Below the pieces are notes generated by a model. The model was not told the DNA's origin. It did not search any database and worked only from the letters and a program-made list of their open reading frames with translations. Below are positions 44,845-55,339 of a stretch of 64,000 bases of DNA, in pieces (positions within the stretch are counted from its first letter, which is position 1; every line of letters starts with the position of its first letter). Where the stretch lies: contig JAKUCV010000302.1 of the NCBI GenBank assembly GCA_028386065.3, forward strand, positions 3,900 to 67,899. Direction: 5' to 3'. This DNA comes from Turnera subulata (taxonomy: Eukaryota; Streptophyta; Magnoliopsida; Malpighiales; Passifloraceae). The translations under genes and the position numbers were made by a program.

Positions 44845-45496
44845 CCTGGTGGTTTGTTTAGGATTAGTTCGAGGGGACATTCTATGTGTCCTAGCTGGTG
44901 GTTGTTGTGGACTTGGAGAAGGACTAGAAGCCAAAGGAGGAGAGTGATCAGGGCTCGATGGAGTAGGTGAAGGAGGCGATGAGGATAGAACATGACTGGT
45001 AGGAGATGGTGTTGAATTAGATGATGGACTCGATATTATAGTAGTGCGAGTTGGTGTTTGTGTAGGAGATCGTGGGATTCATTAGAGGAATGAGGAGGTA
45101 TTGTAGGACCAGAAGTCTTACCTTGCTGTGTGGATGAGAAGAACACACTGAGAGGCATAGGAATCCAGGAGTCCTCATTCTGAATCTGAGAAGAAATTGC
45201 AGCAGTGTTTTGTTCAAAAGGAAATACATGTTCATGAAAAGTCATATGTCGTGCTATATAAAATCTTTTATTCTTGAAATCATAACTTCTATAACCTATA
45301 TGATTAGGACTGTAACTAAGAAAAACACACGAAGTTGACCTGTAATCAATTTTGTGTTTATTATAAGACCTTAAATAAGGAAAGCAAAGACAACCTAGTA
45401 CCCGAATAAACAAAAAATCTGGGATGTGATTGAAAAGAACTGATAGGCAGATTTTTTTTCCCATTAACAGACATGGGCATTCTCTTAATTAGAAAA
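44845..45496 (-). pseudogene. Copia integrase C-terminal region
   Basis: The 45464-45036 minus frame has the typical post-integrase block 'LGCLCFPYLRSYNKHKIDYRS' and 'CVFLSYSPNHIGYRSYDF', with 'ARHMTFHEHVFPFEQN'. It connects to the integrase core through the Mutator MITE insertion. Confidence 0.85.
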
Positions 45497-46316
45497 GGGA
45501 TTAATGTCACATTTCGTCCCTGTGTTGCCTCCTCAAATTGCAATTCGTCCTTGTGTTGAGTTTTGATTGGTTTTGATCCCTCAGTTGGTCAATTTTTTAA
45601 GGTTTTAGTCCTTTTTACCGATTTTACCCCTAAATTCAGTACTTTACTGTTCAAACCATTTACCCACCCGAAATTCGACCCAACTAACCGACCCAACTCG
45701 AAACCTTATTCAAAAATCTCCAATAAACAAATAACTCTACCTCCCAACATCAAAAATTTTAAAATCATAAAAAAATACAAATTATTTTTAAAAAAAATTA
45801 AAAAATTAAAAAATCATAAATCAAATTTTTTTAAAAAATTTTTAAAAAACTTAAAAAATCATAAATCAAATTATTTTAAAATTTTAAAAATTTTAAAATT
45901 TAAAACTTTCTTCTCCACATGGTAAGCTTTTTCTCTACTTGTCTAGAAAAAATTATATTTTCAAAATTTTTAAACTAAAAGATAATTTACTTTATGATTT
46001 TTTATTTTAAAAAATATTTTAAAAATATTTTGTACTTTTTTTTAATGATTTCCAAAATTTTGATTTCTGGAGGTAGAGTTATATATTTATTGGAGATTTT
46101 TTAATGGGGTTTCGGGTTGGGTCGGTTAGTTGGGTCGAATTTAGAGTTGGTAAACTGGTTTGAATAGTAAAGTTCTGAATTTGGGGGTAAAATCGGTAAA
46201 AATGACTAACACCTTAAAAAATTGACTAAAAGAGGGATCAAAACCAATCAAAACTCAACACAAGGACGAATTTCAATTTGAGGAGGCAACATAGGGACGA
46301 AATGTAACATTAATCC
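45497..46316. mobile_element. Mutator-type MITE with long inverted repeats
   Basis: The 820 bp element has inverted repeats of about 180 bp or more at roughly 90% identity, starting gggattaatg. The flanking 9 bp duplication attagaaaa (45488-45496 and 46317-46325) is exact. A 9 bp duplication with long inverted repeats is diagnostic of Mutator-like elements. The centre is A/T-rich and non-coding. It sits in the Copia integrase coding region. Confidence 0.9.
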
Positions 46317-47072
46317 ATTAGAAAATTAGCTGTTGCAAATGCAAAGTGCCAAAAAGGGCGAGGAATATTAGCAGTAGCCATTAATGAGAGTCTAGTTTCA
46401 ACTATATGGTGATGTTTTCGCTCAACAGATCCTTGTTGTTCATGTGTGTGGGGGCACATGATACGGTGTTGGATTCCACAATTTTGAAAGAATTTATTTA
46501 ACTTCCAAAATTCTCCTCCCCAGTCAGTTTGTATTGCCTTTATTTTTCTATCAAACATGCGCTCAACTAGTTGTTGAAATCGTTGAAAAATATAAAAGAC
46601 ATCAGATTTAGACTTTAGAGGATAAAACCAAATAAATTTACTGAAATCATCAATAAACACAAGATAATAAAAATGACCATCACAACTAGACTCCGGGGAG
46701 TTCCCCAAAACATCACTGAAAAAGCAATTCAATGGGGCTTGTAGCCCGATTAATGGAAATAGAAAGATGCTTCTTAGACTCTTTCCCTAAGGGACAATGA
46801 GGAAACAAAACAGACTTTGTTGGACACTGAACTGGTAAGAAATTGTGGGCGATGATCTGCTGCTGGACTCGGTGATGAGGATGTCCCAATTGCCTATTCC
46901 ACACAATAGCATCCACGCGCATAGCAAGAATGGCCTCCATCCGAGAACGAATGACAGCCGAAAAAAGACAATAAAGACCATCAATGCTCAGCCCTGTGAG
47001 AATTGCTCTCTGGGTATCCTTGTGCTTAATACAAAAGAAGGGATTTAGTAATAGCAGGGACATGGAGAACAT
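46310..47072 (-). pseudogene. Copia pre-integrase and integrase core
   Basis: The 47072-46713 frame has the GAG-pre-integrase block ('WNRQLGHPHHRVQQQII'). The 46732-46310 frame has the catalytic core ('YLVFIDDFSKFIWFYPLKS', 'QTDWGGEFWKL', 'CPHTHEQQGSVERKHHHIVE'). The first catalytic Asp lies in 'FIDDFS'; the expected 'SDNGGEF' reads 'TDWGGEF', so the second Asp remains; the Glu in 'VERKH' is present. The two frames overlap by a shift near 46720. Confidence 0.88.
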
Positions 47073-47770
47073 TAGTAAGTTGTAAAGGCCGAAAGGAAGT
47101 TTGTAAAAATCTGAGAACCATTACCTGCTATTGGTAGATTAACACCATTACCAACTTGAAGAGATTCTGCACCAGTGTAGTCGTCATATTTCTGAAACTG
47201 AGACAGATCAAAAGTAACATGATGAGTGGCCCCTGTATCTGGGTACCAAGTCGAAGGCGCATAGGCACTGGACATAGAAGACACCGGTTGAGTGTTGTTG
47301 ACACTCAGTTGAGCAGCAGTATTACGTTGATAACAATGAGTAGCAAAATGGCCCGGTTGACCACAGATTTGACAATAAATACAATTAGGTTGAGAATTCC
47401 AATTACCACGACCAGCACCACCACGTCCTCCCCTTCCCCCTCGGCCACGATAGCCTTGGCGACCTCCGCGACCATGAGGAGCAAAATTTCCATATGGCAT
47501 GCGCTCAACTATATTAGCAGAGGGAGCAGCAACCAGTGGAGTTGACGATGAAACAGGATGCGCAGGAGCATCGATATTGAGGGCGTTCAACGGATCTTCA
47601 TAGATGAACTCATGGCTCATCAAAAAACTCTGCAGCTCAGAGAAACTAACCTGCTCTTTCCGTGCTTGAAGAGAAGAAACAATTGGCTTGTACTCTGGTT
47701 TTAGACCCCGAAAAATATAAATATTGAAATCTTCAGTAGATAACGGCTTACCATGTTGACAGTGCTGCAC
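47072..47770 (-). pseudogene. Copia gag and protease
   Basis: The frame shows the gag tail ('YIFRGLKPEYKPIVSSL', 'SFSELQSFLMSHE'), a Gly/Arg-rich stretch and a CCHC knuckle 'CQICGQPGHFATHC'. The protease block 'WYPDTGATHHVT' follows. The gag N-terminus is lost near 47950, with stops between 47770 and 47950. Confidence 0.88.
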
Positions 47771-47952
47771 ACCCGCAGAATGTTCTACAAGTGTGAGTTG
47801 GGATTTTCTGAGGGTGTACCTCCAAAAGTGCGCCTTTCCAGCATGCTCAGCAGGTTGGTACGAATCTCATATGGGGCATCAACATCTGGAATGGCTATGC
47901 TGTTGTGGATTATTGTGGTTGGTGGTTGTAGGAGCTGTGACATTGAAATGTA

Positions 47953-48235
47953 GGGCGAGCAGGCTGAGCCTATTCAACCTCTAGGTTTGCTCCTTGGTTC
48001 TGTCTGTCCGCCATGTTCTGCTGCTTTCACTTTTTTTTTCTTGCGAGTCTGGTGGGCTGACTTTTCTATTTCTTGGTTAAAGGCTAGAGTTGGTTGCTTG
48101 CTCCTGGTTTGGGGCATGCACCACCTGAAAGCTTCAAACTTAGAAAAAGAAAAGATTAGATGAATAAGAGCCTAATAAATCAAAATAAGAAGTAAAAGGA
48201 TCAAGTGCCAGTCCCTGGCAACAGCGCCAAAAACT
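47953..48235 (-). mobile_element. Athila-like Gypsy element: fragment after the 5' LTR with primer-binding site
   Basis: On the minus strand the bases next to the LTR, about 48231-48211, read TTTGGCGCTGTTGCCAGGGA, the Athila-type primer-binding site. The rest of this leader is non-coding and cut at the Copia junction. Confidence 0.75.
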
Positions 48236-49823
48236 TGATGCGTGTTCTACTATCACGAATAGTTCCTACAAGTGCAGAGGGTAGGTGTAGTACTTATCAA
48301 GGTCGTATCCACTGGGACTGGGTTGAATCTTGTTACTTTTTAAGTAGATATATTTAGGCTAAAAACAATAGAAATGAGTGTGATTGAATTTAAAGTAAAA
48401 TATCTAGTTGAATAAAATTAACAGTAGGACTAAAGTGAGGAAGGATCAGATTGAGGAAGATCTTAGGCATCCATGGTTCACATGCCTCGTTTTCATGTCT
48501 TAAATTGCCCAACAGTACTGCAACAGGCTCAGCCTGTTTGACGGCCTGTGTTTAATAAGATGTCTTGAAGGGGCTCCCAACCTAGTATACTACCAACGGC
48601 TCTCGATCTTATTGATAATTCATTAAGTTTCTATCTACCCCCTGTCACTAGGTATAGATATCCATTAAGGGTGAAGTTTAATGTTGGGGAATGTTTTCCC
48701 ATAGTCTCTCCCTGTCTTCTCTCGAATGGCTAGGGAGTGAAGGCTGACTACTGTTGGTCTAGCAATTTTGGCTTCACCTCTCGGTCCTTCACCAAGTTGC
48801 TACTAAGTAAGATTAAGCTTCTCAATAGTCAATCAAGAATCAGATTAAAAATAGTGTTATCTACTTGACTTATGCTGTGATAGGCTGAGCCTGTGACTGG
48901 GCCTGTCGACTACATGTAGTCAAGATATAAAGGTTGGTTCTTGCAGTGGCTCTCGACCTATACTGCACCCACTTGCTTTTGCTCACAGGTGCCTCCCATG
49001 ATTCTCACTCATCCTTAGTGTTTTTGCACCGGTCAAATCTTGGGGATTAAGGGCAGTGTTGAGGCTAATTTCTCAATTAGCTCTCGGCTTGGTTAAATGC
49101 TAGGAACTAAGGGCTTGTTGTTGATGGTCCAGCAGCTATGATTTCACCCCTCGGTTCTTCACCTAGCTACCTGTAATCATGCATGGGTTTGATCAAGACT
49201 CAAGCATGGGGTAAGTTCACAACAGTCATGACAAGAAAACGGATTAAGGACATCAGTGTTTTGAACGAATGGAGGCTAGAGGCGACACGGTTTTTACCCA
49301 GAAGAGGGAGTAGAATCGTGTCTACCTGAACCCTTGGTGATTCTAGGTTCTGCCCTCGTCCAAGTGTTTCTATAGGTTTCTAATCTCCCTCAATCGATCC
49401 CCCCTTCCTTCTTCCTTTTATAGGCATGGCTCAGGTCTCTTTTTTCTCTCCCCACTTGCTTGGAAGCATGGTGGTTGAACAAGTTGGTTGCCTGCGTGCT
49501 TGTCAAGATGTAGCGCCATAGGAGGGGGGTTGAGATCCGACTGATGCAAGCGAGCAAACAACTTTTGGAGAGGATATTGATTCCTTAAGTGGATTTTTCT
49601 CCAAGTAGTATGATTGCTGCTACCTTATCTTCAGGAATTTTTCTGATGTGCTCAGGATATGGTTACAGGTGCCAGTTCTGCTCTACAACAAGTGGCGCGA
49701 ATTTTATATTCATTCTCTTCTTTTCTGCTTTCTGCAGAATGCACAGGCTGAGCCTGTGTCTGAGGCTGTTTGTAACTTTTCTTGAATTGTCCTCGAAACT
49801 TACTCTAGAACTCCATATGGTTG
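48236..49823 (-). repeat. Athila-like LTR (minus strand)
   Basis: The LTR ends on the minus strand at the primer-binding site and extends to about 49823, where a Tat LTR starts. It contains repeated 'ggctgagcctgt' palindromic motifs and no long frame. About 1.6 kb is within the usual Athila LTR range. The upper end may be truncated by the Tat element. Confidence 0.7.
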
Positions 49824-51427
49824 TGTGAATACCCGACCCAAAATCACTTGGGCCTATTCACCTAATCCTTTCACCTTCTTCCTCGGGTCAATCCCATGAC
49901 ATTGGAGTCGCCACCCAAATTTTATTAAGGAAAAAACTTTGGGAAAAACCTTCATGTGACTCTTTTAGGCTACATGGTTATGGCGAACCATAGTCATGGG
50001 ATCGGGGGTTCGTCACAGATGGGAAGGTATTAGGCACCCATCCGTGTTGGGTCGAGACTATGTGCAATTGCAAAATGCAAGTGTACCTTGTGCGAGTGTG
50101 CAAGTGTGGAAAATAAAAGAATGGAGGAGAAGAAGAAAATTTGGCCTGCATCCCGTTGTAAAAGCGAGACTACCTACGTACCCGAGTGACCGGGGTCAAA
50201 GCCACGTAGTTCTAAACATAGGACAAATCAGCCACTTACATCATCAAAAGCATCAACACATAATCAGCAATGAATCAATCAAAAGAGTTTAGTGTTACCT
50301 CCTATAGTCCTCCTCTAGCTCCTTGCAATGGGTTGAGTTCTACACCCAACTTCTTGCCACTTTTAAGCTCAATGGTTGGTCCTCTTCTGGATTCCTCCTT
50401 GCTAGACTATTGCTGATGCCTCCCACGAAATTCCTCCAGAGTTTCTGCCTAAGAATATTTATCTAGGCTTGGAGAGATACAATTTCTCCAAGCACTCAGA
50501 GCTTATGGGCGTGTATGTGAGAAAAATTGGGTGTCCTCTGAAATGTGTGTGAGGGGTCCTATTTATAGTGTTCTGGGAAGCCTAGGGGCGTGGACCTGGT
50601 TAATGGTGAAGATTATGCTCAAAAATCTGGTCCAAAACCGCGTTGGATAAAAAAAAAACAAAATCGGGGGAAAAAAATCATTCCAGGACACCCATGACCA
50701 CCCTGCCCGGCGGTCTTCGTCTAGATGGCCGCCATGCCTGATGGTCATGGGCCCAAGACCGCCCGAGCATGGCGGTCATCCAGAGATGGTCGCCGCCTCT
50801 TTCCGGTTTTATTTGTTCTATCCATTTTTAGGTCCCAATCCCCTCTCATTTAGCCCTGATTTGATCCTACCACGTAATTAACACCTAAATTGCCCAGAAT
50901 CACTCCATTACTTGATTGTTACTGCCCCCAATCTTCTTCTAATTGATTGATTACACATCGACATCCATTTTAAGCAAAATCATACCAAAAACACAAAATC
51001 TACTTAAATAATAATTTAACTCTGATTTTTCACAAAAATCAGAGCTAAAATTAGCCTGCAAGAAATGTGTTAATGGGATGGCTAAACTCTGGAGAATTAA
51101 CTTGGACCCTTAAACCCATATCTAATCTAAAAATAAATCATCTCAATATGATTGGGTTAAAAACAACTAAAAGAAGCCAAGTAACGAAAAGAAATATATT
51201 TTAATGTAAATAAATCTTATTATATGTTTTACCCTAAGGTTAAATCATCTCATTAATCCTAAGATTTAAGTATAGAAAGGTTTAGATTATCAAAATACAT
51301 TAATCTACTAAATTAAATTCTTATCATGCCTTAACTCAAAATCAAATCATCTCATTAACCTCAAGTTTAAGCATGTTTGGAATCTACTTTTAGTAAAATA
51401 TTCATGGATCATATTTGGGTGTTCATA
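49824..51427 (-). repeat. Tat-lineage LTR A (minus strand)
   Basis: It runs from tgtgaataccc (49824) to ...gggtgttcata (51427) and is 1604 bp. It aligns end to end with LTR B (53183-54665) and, in the other orientation, with LTR C (59524-61140). By the strand of its ends it is a minus-strand 3' LTR whose internal side is at 51428. Confidence 0.85.
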
Positions 51428-53182
51428 GATGCCCGTCATCGATGAGTCCTTAGGGACTAAGGACGAAACAACGTAAAAAAGGAACAATCAAATTTGAATG
51501 ATAATGTGTAGTGTGTGTGACAAGTTTTGGAGCATCCCATGCTCCTCTGCAGGAATCATCTCATCCTGAAGTTTTGTTGGACTGGCCCTCGGTTTCTGGG
51601 AATCATCTCATCCCAGGTTTTCAGGAATCATCTCATCCCGAGGTGATATAATCATCTCTTCTATCGGGTTGTTGACAATGAATCATCTCATCCTAATCAA
51701 CTGGATTCTATTTGGGAATCATCTCATCCCAACCTATGGTTTCCAGAAATCATCTCACCCCGGGGCAATAGAATAATCTCATCTATCAGGTTCTTGACAA
51801 ACAATCATCTCATCTTTGTCGACTGGATTCTGATTTTGAATAATCTCATCCCAAGCTATGGTTTCCGGGAATCATCTCATCTATCGGGTTGTTCATAAGG
51901 AATCATCTCATCCTTGTCGGCTGGATTCTATTTAGGAATCATCTCATCCCAAACTATGGTTTTCGGGAATCATCTCATTCCAGGGCGATAGAATCTTCTC
52001 ATCTATCGGGTTGTTCATAAGGAATCATCTCATCCTTGTCGGCTGGATTCTATTTGGGAGTCATCTCATCCCAAGCTATGGTTTCCGGGAATCATCTCAT
52101 CCCGGGGTGATAGAATCATCTCATCTATCGGGTTGTTGATAAGGAATCATCTCATCCTTGTTGGCTGGATATTCATCGTTCGGTCTTTGGGAATCATCTC
52201 ATCCCAGGGTTTTGTAAGGATCAGGTCCTCGGCTTTGGTTTTGCGGCTACTGGGTACACGGCTTTTGTCTGGTTTCCTTATTGCGAACTAGGTTCTCGGC
52301 TTCTGACTTGTATGTCGCAAGATCTGGTCACCTTAGGATTGCAAGGGCTGGGTCCTTGGCACACTGGTTTCCCTTATGTCTGGTATCCCTCATGGTTTTC
52401 TCCCTCGTGGCTGGTTTCCCTCATGTTTGGACTCCCTCAGGGTTTTCTCCCACATGGCTGGTTTCCCTCATATTTGGATACCTTCATTTCTGGTTTGCCT
52501 TGTCTTACTCACGGTGCATTTTTGTCCGGACTCCCTCGCATCTGGACTCCCTCATGGTTTTCTCTCATTTGGGCTGCTCATGTCTGGTTTCCTTCTCATC
52601 TCTTTTCTGACTGGGCTTTTCTAGGTTTGGATCCCTTATGTCTGGACTCCTTTCTGGCTTGCAGGAGCTGGGTCCCGGCTTTGGGTTCTCTCCTAATTTT
52701 CTCAAGGTCCAGACTCACTCAAGGTTCTCTCTAGTCTCGCGGTTGGTTTGTTTTGGGCTCCTCTCAGGGTTGCAAGGATCGGGTCTTTGACTTTTCATTT
52801 ACCTCTGGGTACCTCCTGTTCTCACATTGTCTTACTAGTTTGTGTTTGCTCGTCTCACGGGTTTACTGACTCTCTTTTGGGTGCAAAGACCGGGTCTTTG
52901 GCTTTTGGCTGGACTTTCCTAACTGGGTTCCTCTCGTCTTTGGGTGTCTCACATCTAGGTGTCATCTCATGGTCCAGTAGCCTCACTTCTGGGTTCCTCA
53001 CATTCTCGGGTTTGGATTGGATGTGTCTAGGTTATTGGTATCTCTGGTTCCCTCAAAATCCCACAGATTCTCTCATGGTTGGATTGTCTGGACCCTATGC
53101 CCCTTATGTCGATGAACCGGGTTTGAAAGTAATGGGGTGTGTCGTGCCCCTTGAGACATACAAACCAAAAGTAGGATGTGAA
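51428..53182 (-). mobile_element. Internal 3' region of a Tat-lineage element, repeat-rich, no coding domains
   Basis: Between LTRs A and B lies about 1.75 kb without gag or pol. Its lower half is the tandem-repeat array at 51550-52205. Its upper half (52205-53130) is made of degenerate CT-rich repeats such as 'ggtttccctcatg' and 'ggactccctc'. Frames at 52281-53278 are by-products of the repeats. On the minus strand next to LTR B a 'caaggggca' purine tract occurs (about 53149-53157). Confidence 0.7.
51550..52205. repeat. Tandem repeat array, 122 bp higher-order unit
   Basis: The motif ggaatcatctcatcc recurs about every 25-40 bp, roughly 18-20 times. The phrase 'atcgggttgtt' recurs at about 51669, 51791, 51889, 52011 and 52133, giving spacings of 122, 98, 122 and 122 bp. 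The 98 bp unit has lost one sub-repeat. Tat/Ogre elements are known for such arrays in the 3' untranslated region. Confidence 0.9.
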
Positions 53183-54665
53183 TGTGAATACCCGACCCAA
53201 AATCACTTGGGCCTATTCACTTTTCCTTTACACCTTCTTCATAACCATCATCCAACAAATAAGGGAGTCGCCACCTAAATTTTATTAAGGGACAAAAGCT
53301 TACAAAAAACCCTTCATGTGACTCCATTCAGGCAACAGGATAACGAACCAAAGATGTTGGACCTGGGGATTCATCACGGATGGGAAGGTGTTAGGCACCC
53401 ATCCATGTTGGGGCGAAACTTTGGTGCAATTAGAGGATTTTGTGTGCCTTGTGCAAGTGTGCAAGTGTGAGCACCAAAACACATAATAACTGAATATTAA
53501 AAAGAAAGGGGAGAAGAAGAAGATTAGGTTTGAGTTTCCACCACTAGAAACCACCTACGTACCCCGGCGACCGGGTTCAAAGTCCAGGTAGTTCTTAACA
53601 TGGCATCACAACAATCACATCATCATCAATATCAACATCTCAATAATAACTGGTCAGACAAAAAGGGATTAGGATTACCTCTTATAGCCCTCCTCTAGCT
53701 CCTTGGTTTGGGTTGTGCCTCCCACACAATTTCGTCCCACTCCTCAACTCAGTCTTGGAGTTTTTCTTGATTTTTCCCCTTTGCTGCCTTCAATGGATGA
53801 TGCTACCCACGAAATTCTGCCAGTGTTTTGCCTATAGAACTATTTCTCAAAGCTTTACGAAGAGTGTTTGTGTAATAGAATGTAAGTCCTTTGAAATGTG
53901 AGAGAGGGGTCCTATTTATAGTGTTCTGGGTAGCCTAGGAGCGTGGACCAACTTAATGATCAAGGTAATGGCCAGAAATCTGGGCCAAAACCGAGTAGAA
54001 TCAGATTACAGGAGAAAATCGGGAAGAAAACGCGTTTCTAGGTTTGCATGACCGCCATGGCCAGCGGTCATCCTGTGGATGACAGCCAGGCCGGGCGGTT
54101 CTGGGTGGAAGACCGCCCAGGCCCGACGGTCATCCCGAGATGACTGCCCGCACCTACGCGTCTCACCCGTTCTTTCCTTTTTCGGTCTCGATTCTCCCCT
54201 AATTTCTCCCTGATTGATCCTACCGCGTAATTAACCCCTAGACTGCCCATAATCCCCTGCTTTCTTGATTACTACTCCTCTCAATCATCTCCTAATTGAT
54301 TAATTACACATTGATTCCTCATTTTAAGCAAAAAAACATACTAAAAAAATTCTTGCTATAAAGGAATGATTTAACTCTGATTTTCCACGAAAATCAGAGC
54401 TAAATTTGTCTGCAAGCAAGGTGTTGATGGGCTGTGCAACTCGGAAGAAAAGTCCATACCTTATTAAATTGGACCCTTACATTTATCTTCAACCCAAGAA
54501 TAAATATAATTGGGTTTAATAAATAAACAAGCCCAAATTTAATGAGATAAAATATATTTTAGCAATTTAGTCCTTAACATATCCTACGATTAAGTCGTCT
54601 CATTAATCCTAGGCATATAAAAGTCTTAATTACTATAGCTTATAAATCAAATTTGGGTGTTCACA
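53183..54665 (-). repeat. Tat-lineage LTR B (minus strand)
   Basis: It runs from tgtgaataccc (53183) to ...gggtgttcaca (54665) and is 1483 bp. Flanks are gtgaa and gtgat (four of five match). Both flanks also carry the same 'gccccttg.gacatacaaa' string, at about 53152 and 54671. No primer-binding site follows its minus-strand end, so it is not a normal 5' LTR. It is the 3' LTR of the element whose internal part lies at 54666-59523. Confidence 0.85.
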
Positions 54666-55265
54666 GTGATGCCCCTTGTGACATACAAACCAAAAATGGA
54701 AGGGATGCCCCTAGTATCTTGCCAAGAGTTGAGGTGGAGCCTATTCTATTGGTTAGCTTTGGGTGTTTCCTCATGTCATCCCATGAAGGACGGGTTCATC
54801 ACGCCCCTGACAATCGAGGGTGGGGATATCATTCCCCTACTATGCATTAAGACCTGATAAGTTATGAGCGCCTGACATTGCTCACACACAGAACATTTAT
54901 CATTGCGAATTCAAGTAAAAGTAAGCAAATGCCCCTTATCTTGGTGAATAATTTGATTCCAGTAAATAGGTGTAACTTTTTTTCTCACTTTTTCTTTTAT
55001 TTTCTCTCTCCTACCCTTCTTTCCTCTCCTCATTTTTTTCTGAATTTTTTGGAATTTTCTGGGCGGGACCGTGCCGATCGACCGAGTGGTCATGTGGGGG
55101 ATGACCACCGCTGCACAGTGGTCTTGCATGGATGACCGCCGGCAGTGGCGGTCCTCACGACATGATCGCCGGCAGTGGCGGTCGTGTGCCCCGGAAATTT
55201 CCTTTTTTTGGCATTTGGATTTGGGCTTTTAGGGTTTTTCACGAATTTTGCTGACCCTAAAACAA

Positions 55266-55273
55266 TATAAATA
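55266..55273 (+). promoter_or_regulatory. TATA box of the Tat antisense ORF
   Basis: TATAAATA lies 67-74 bp before the antisense-ORF start at 55340, antisense to the element itself. It suggests the antisense ORF has its own promoter. Confidence 0.5.
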
Positions 55274-55339
55274 AGCCCCTGGGTACCTAGAGATCCCTGT
55301 AATTTGCCAGAACATATTTCAAACACATCTAGGGCAACC

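Larger units (their letters stand above)
40161..47952 (-). mobile_element. Ty1/Copia element, minus strand, multiply interrupted
   Basis: Reading downward from about 47950, the pieces in order are: gag with zinc finger, protease, pre-integrase, integrase, reverse transcriptase, RNase H and 3' LTR. Three insertions split it: a Mutator MITE (45497-46316) in integrase, a poly-G segment (44561-44826) and a gag-only LTR element (41539-44185) in reverse transcriptase. The 5' LTR and gag start are missing at the junction with Athila sequence near 47952. The 3' LTR is about 40161-40336, preceded on the minus strand by a polypurine tract (40337-40350). Frames are broken in several places. Confidence 0.88.

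Noticed and set aside
45563..45925. 120-codon Lys/Asn/Phe-rich frame
   Set aside because: Lies inside the Mutator MITE in poly-A/T sequence; composition-driven.
51550..52205. Regular short repeats resembling a CRISPR array
   Set aside because: Repeats are nested in a 122 bp higher-order unit with repeated 'spacers', in a plant retroelement; no cas genes.
52281..53278. Several plus-strand frames of 80-176 codons rich in Phe, Ser, Gly and Leu
   Set aside because: They follow from CT-rich degenerate repeats in the Tat 3' region; all three frames look alike, as expected for repeats rather than genes.
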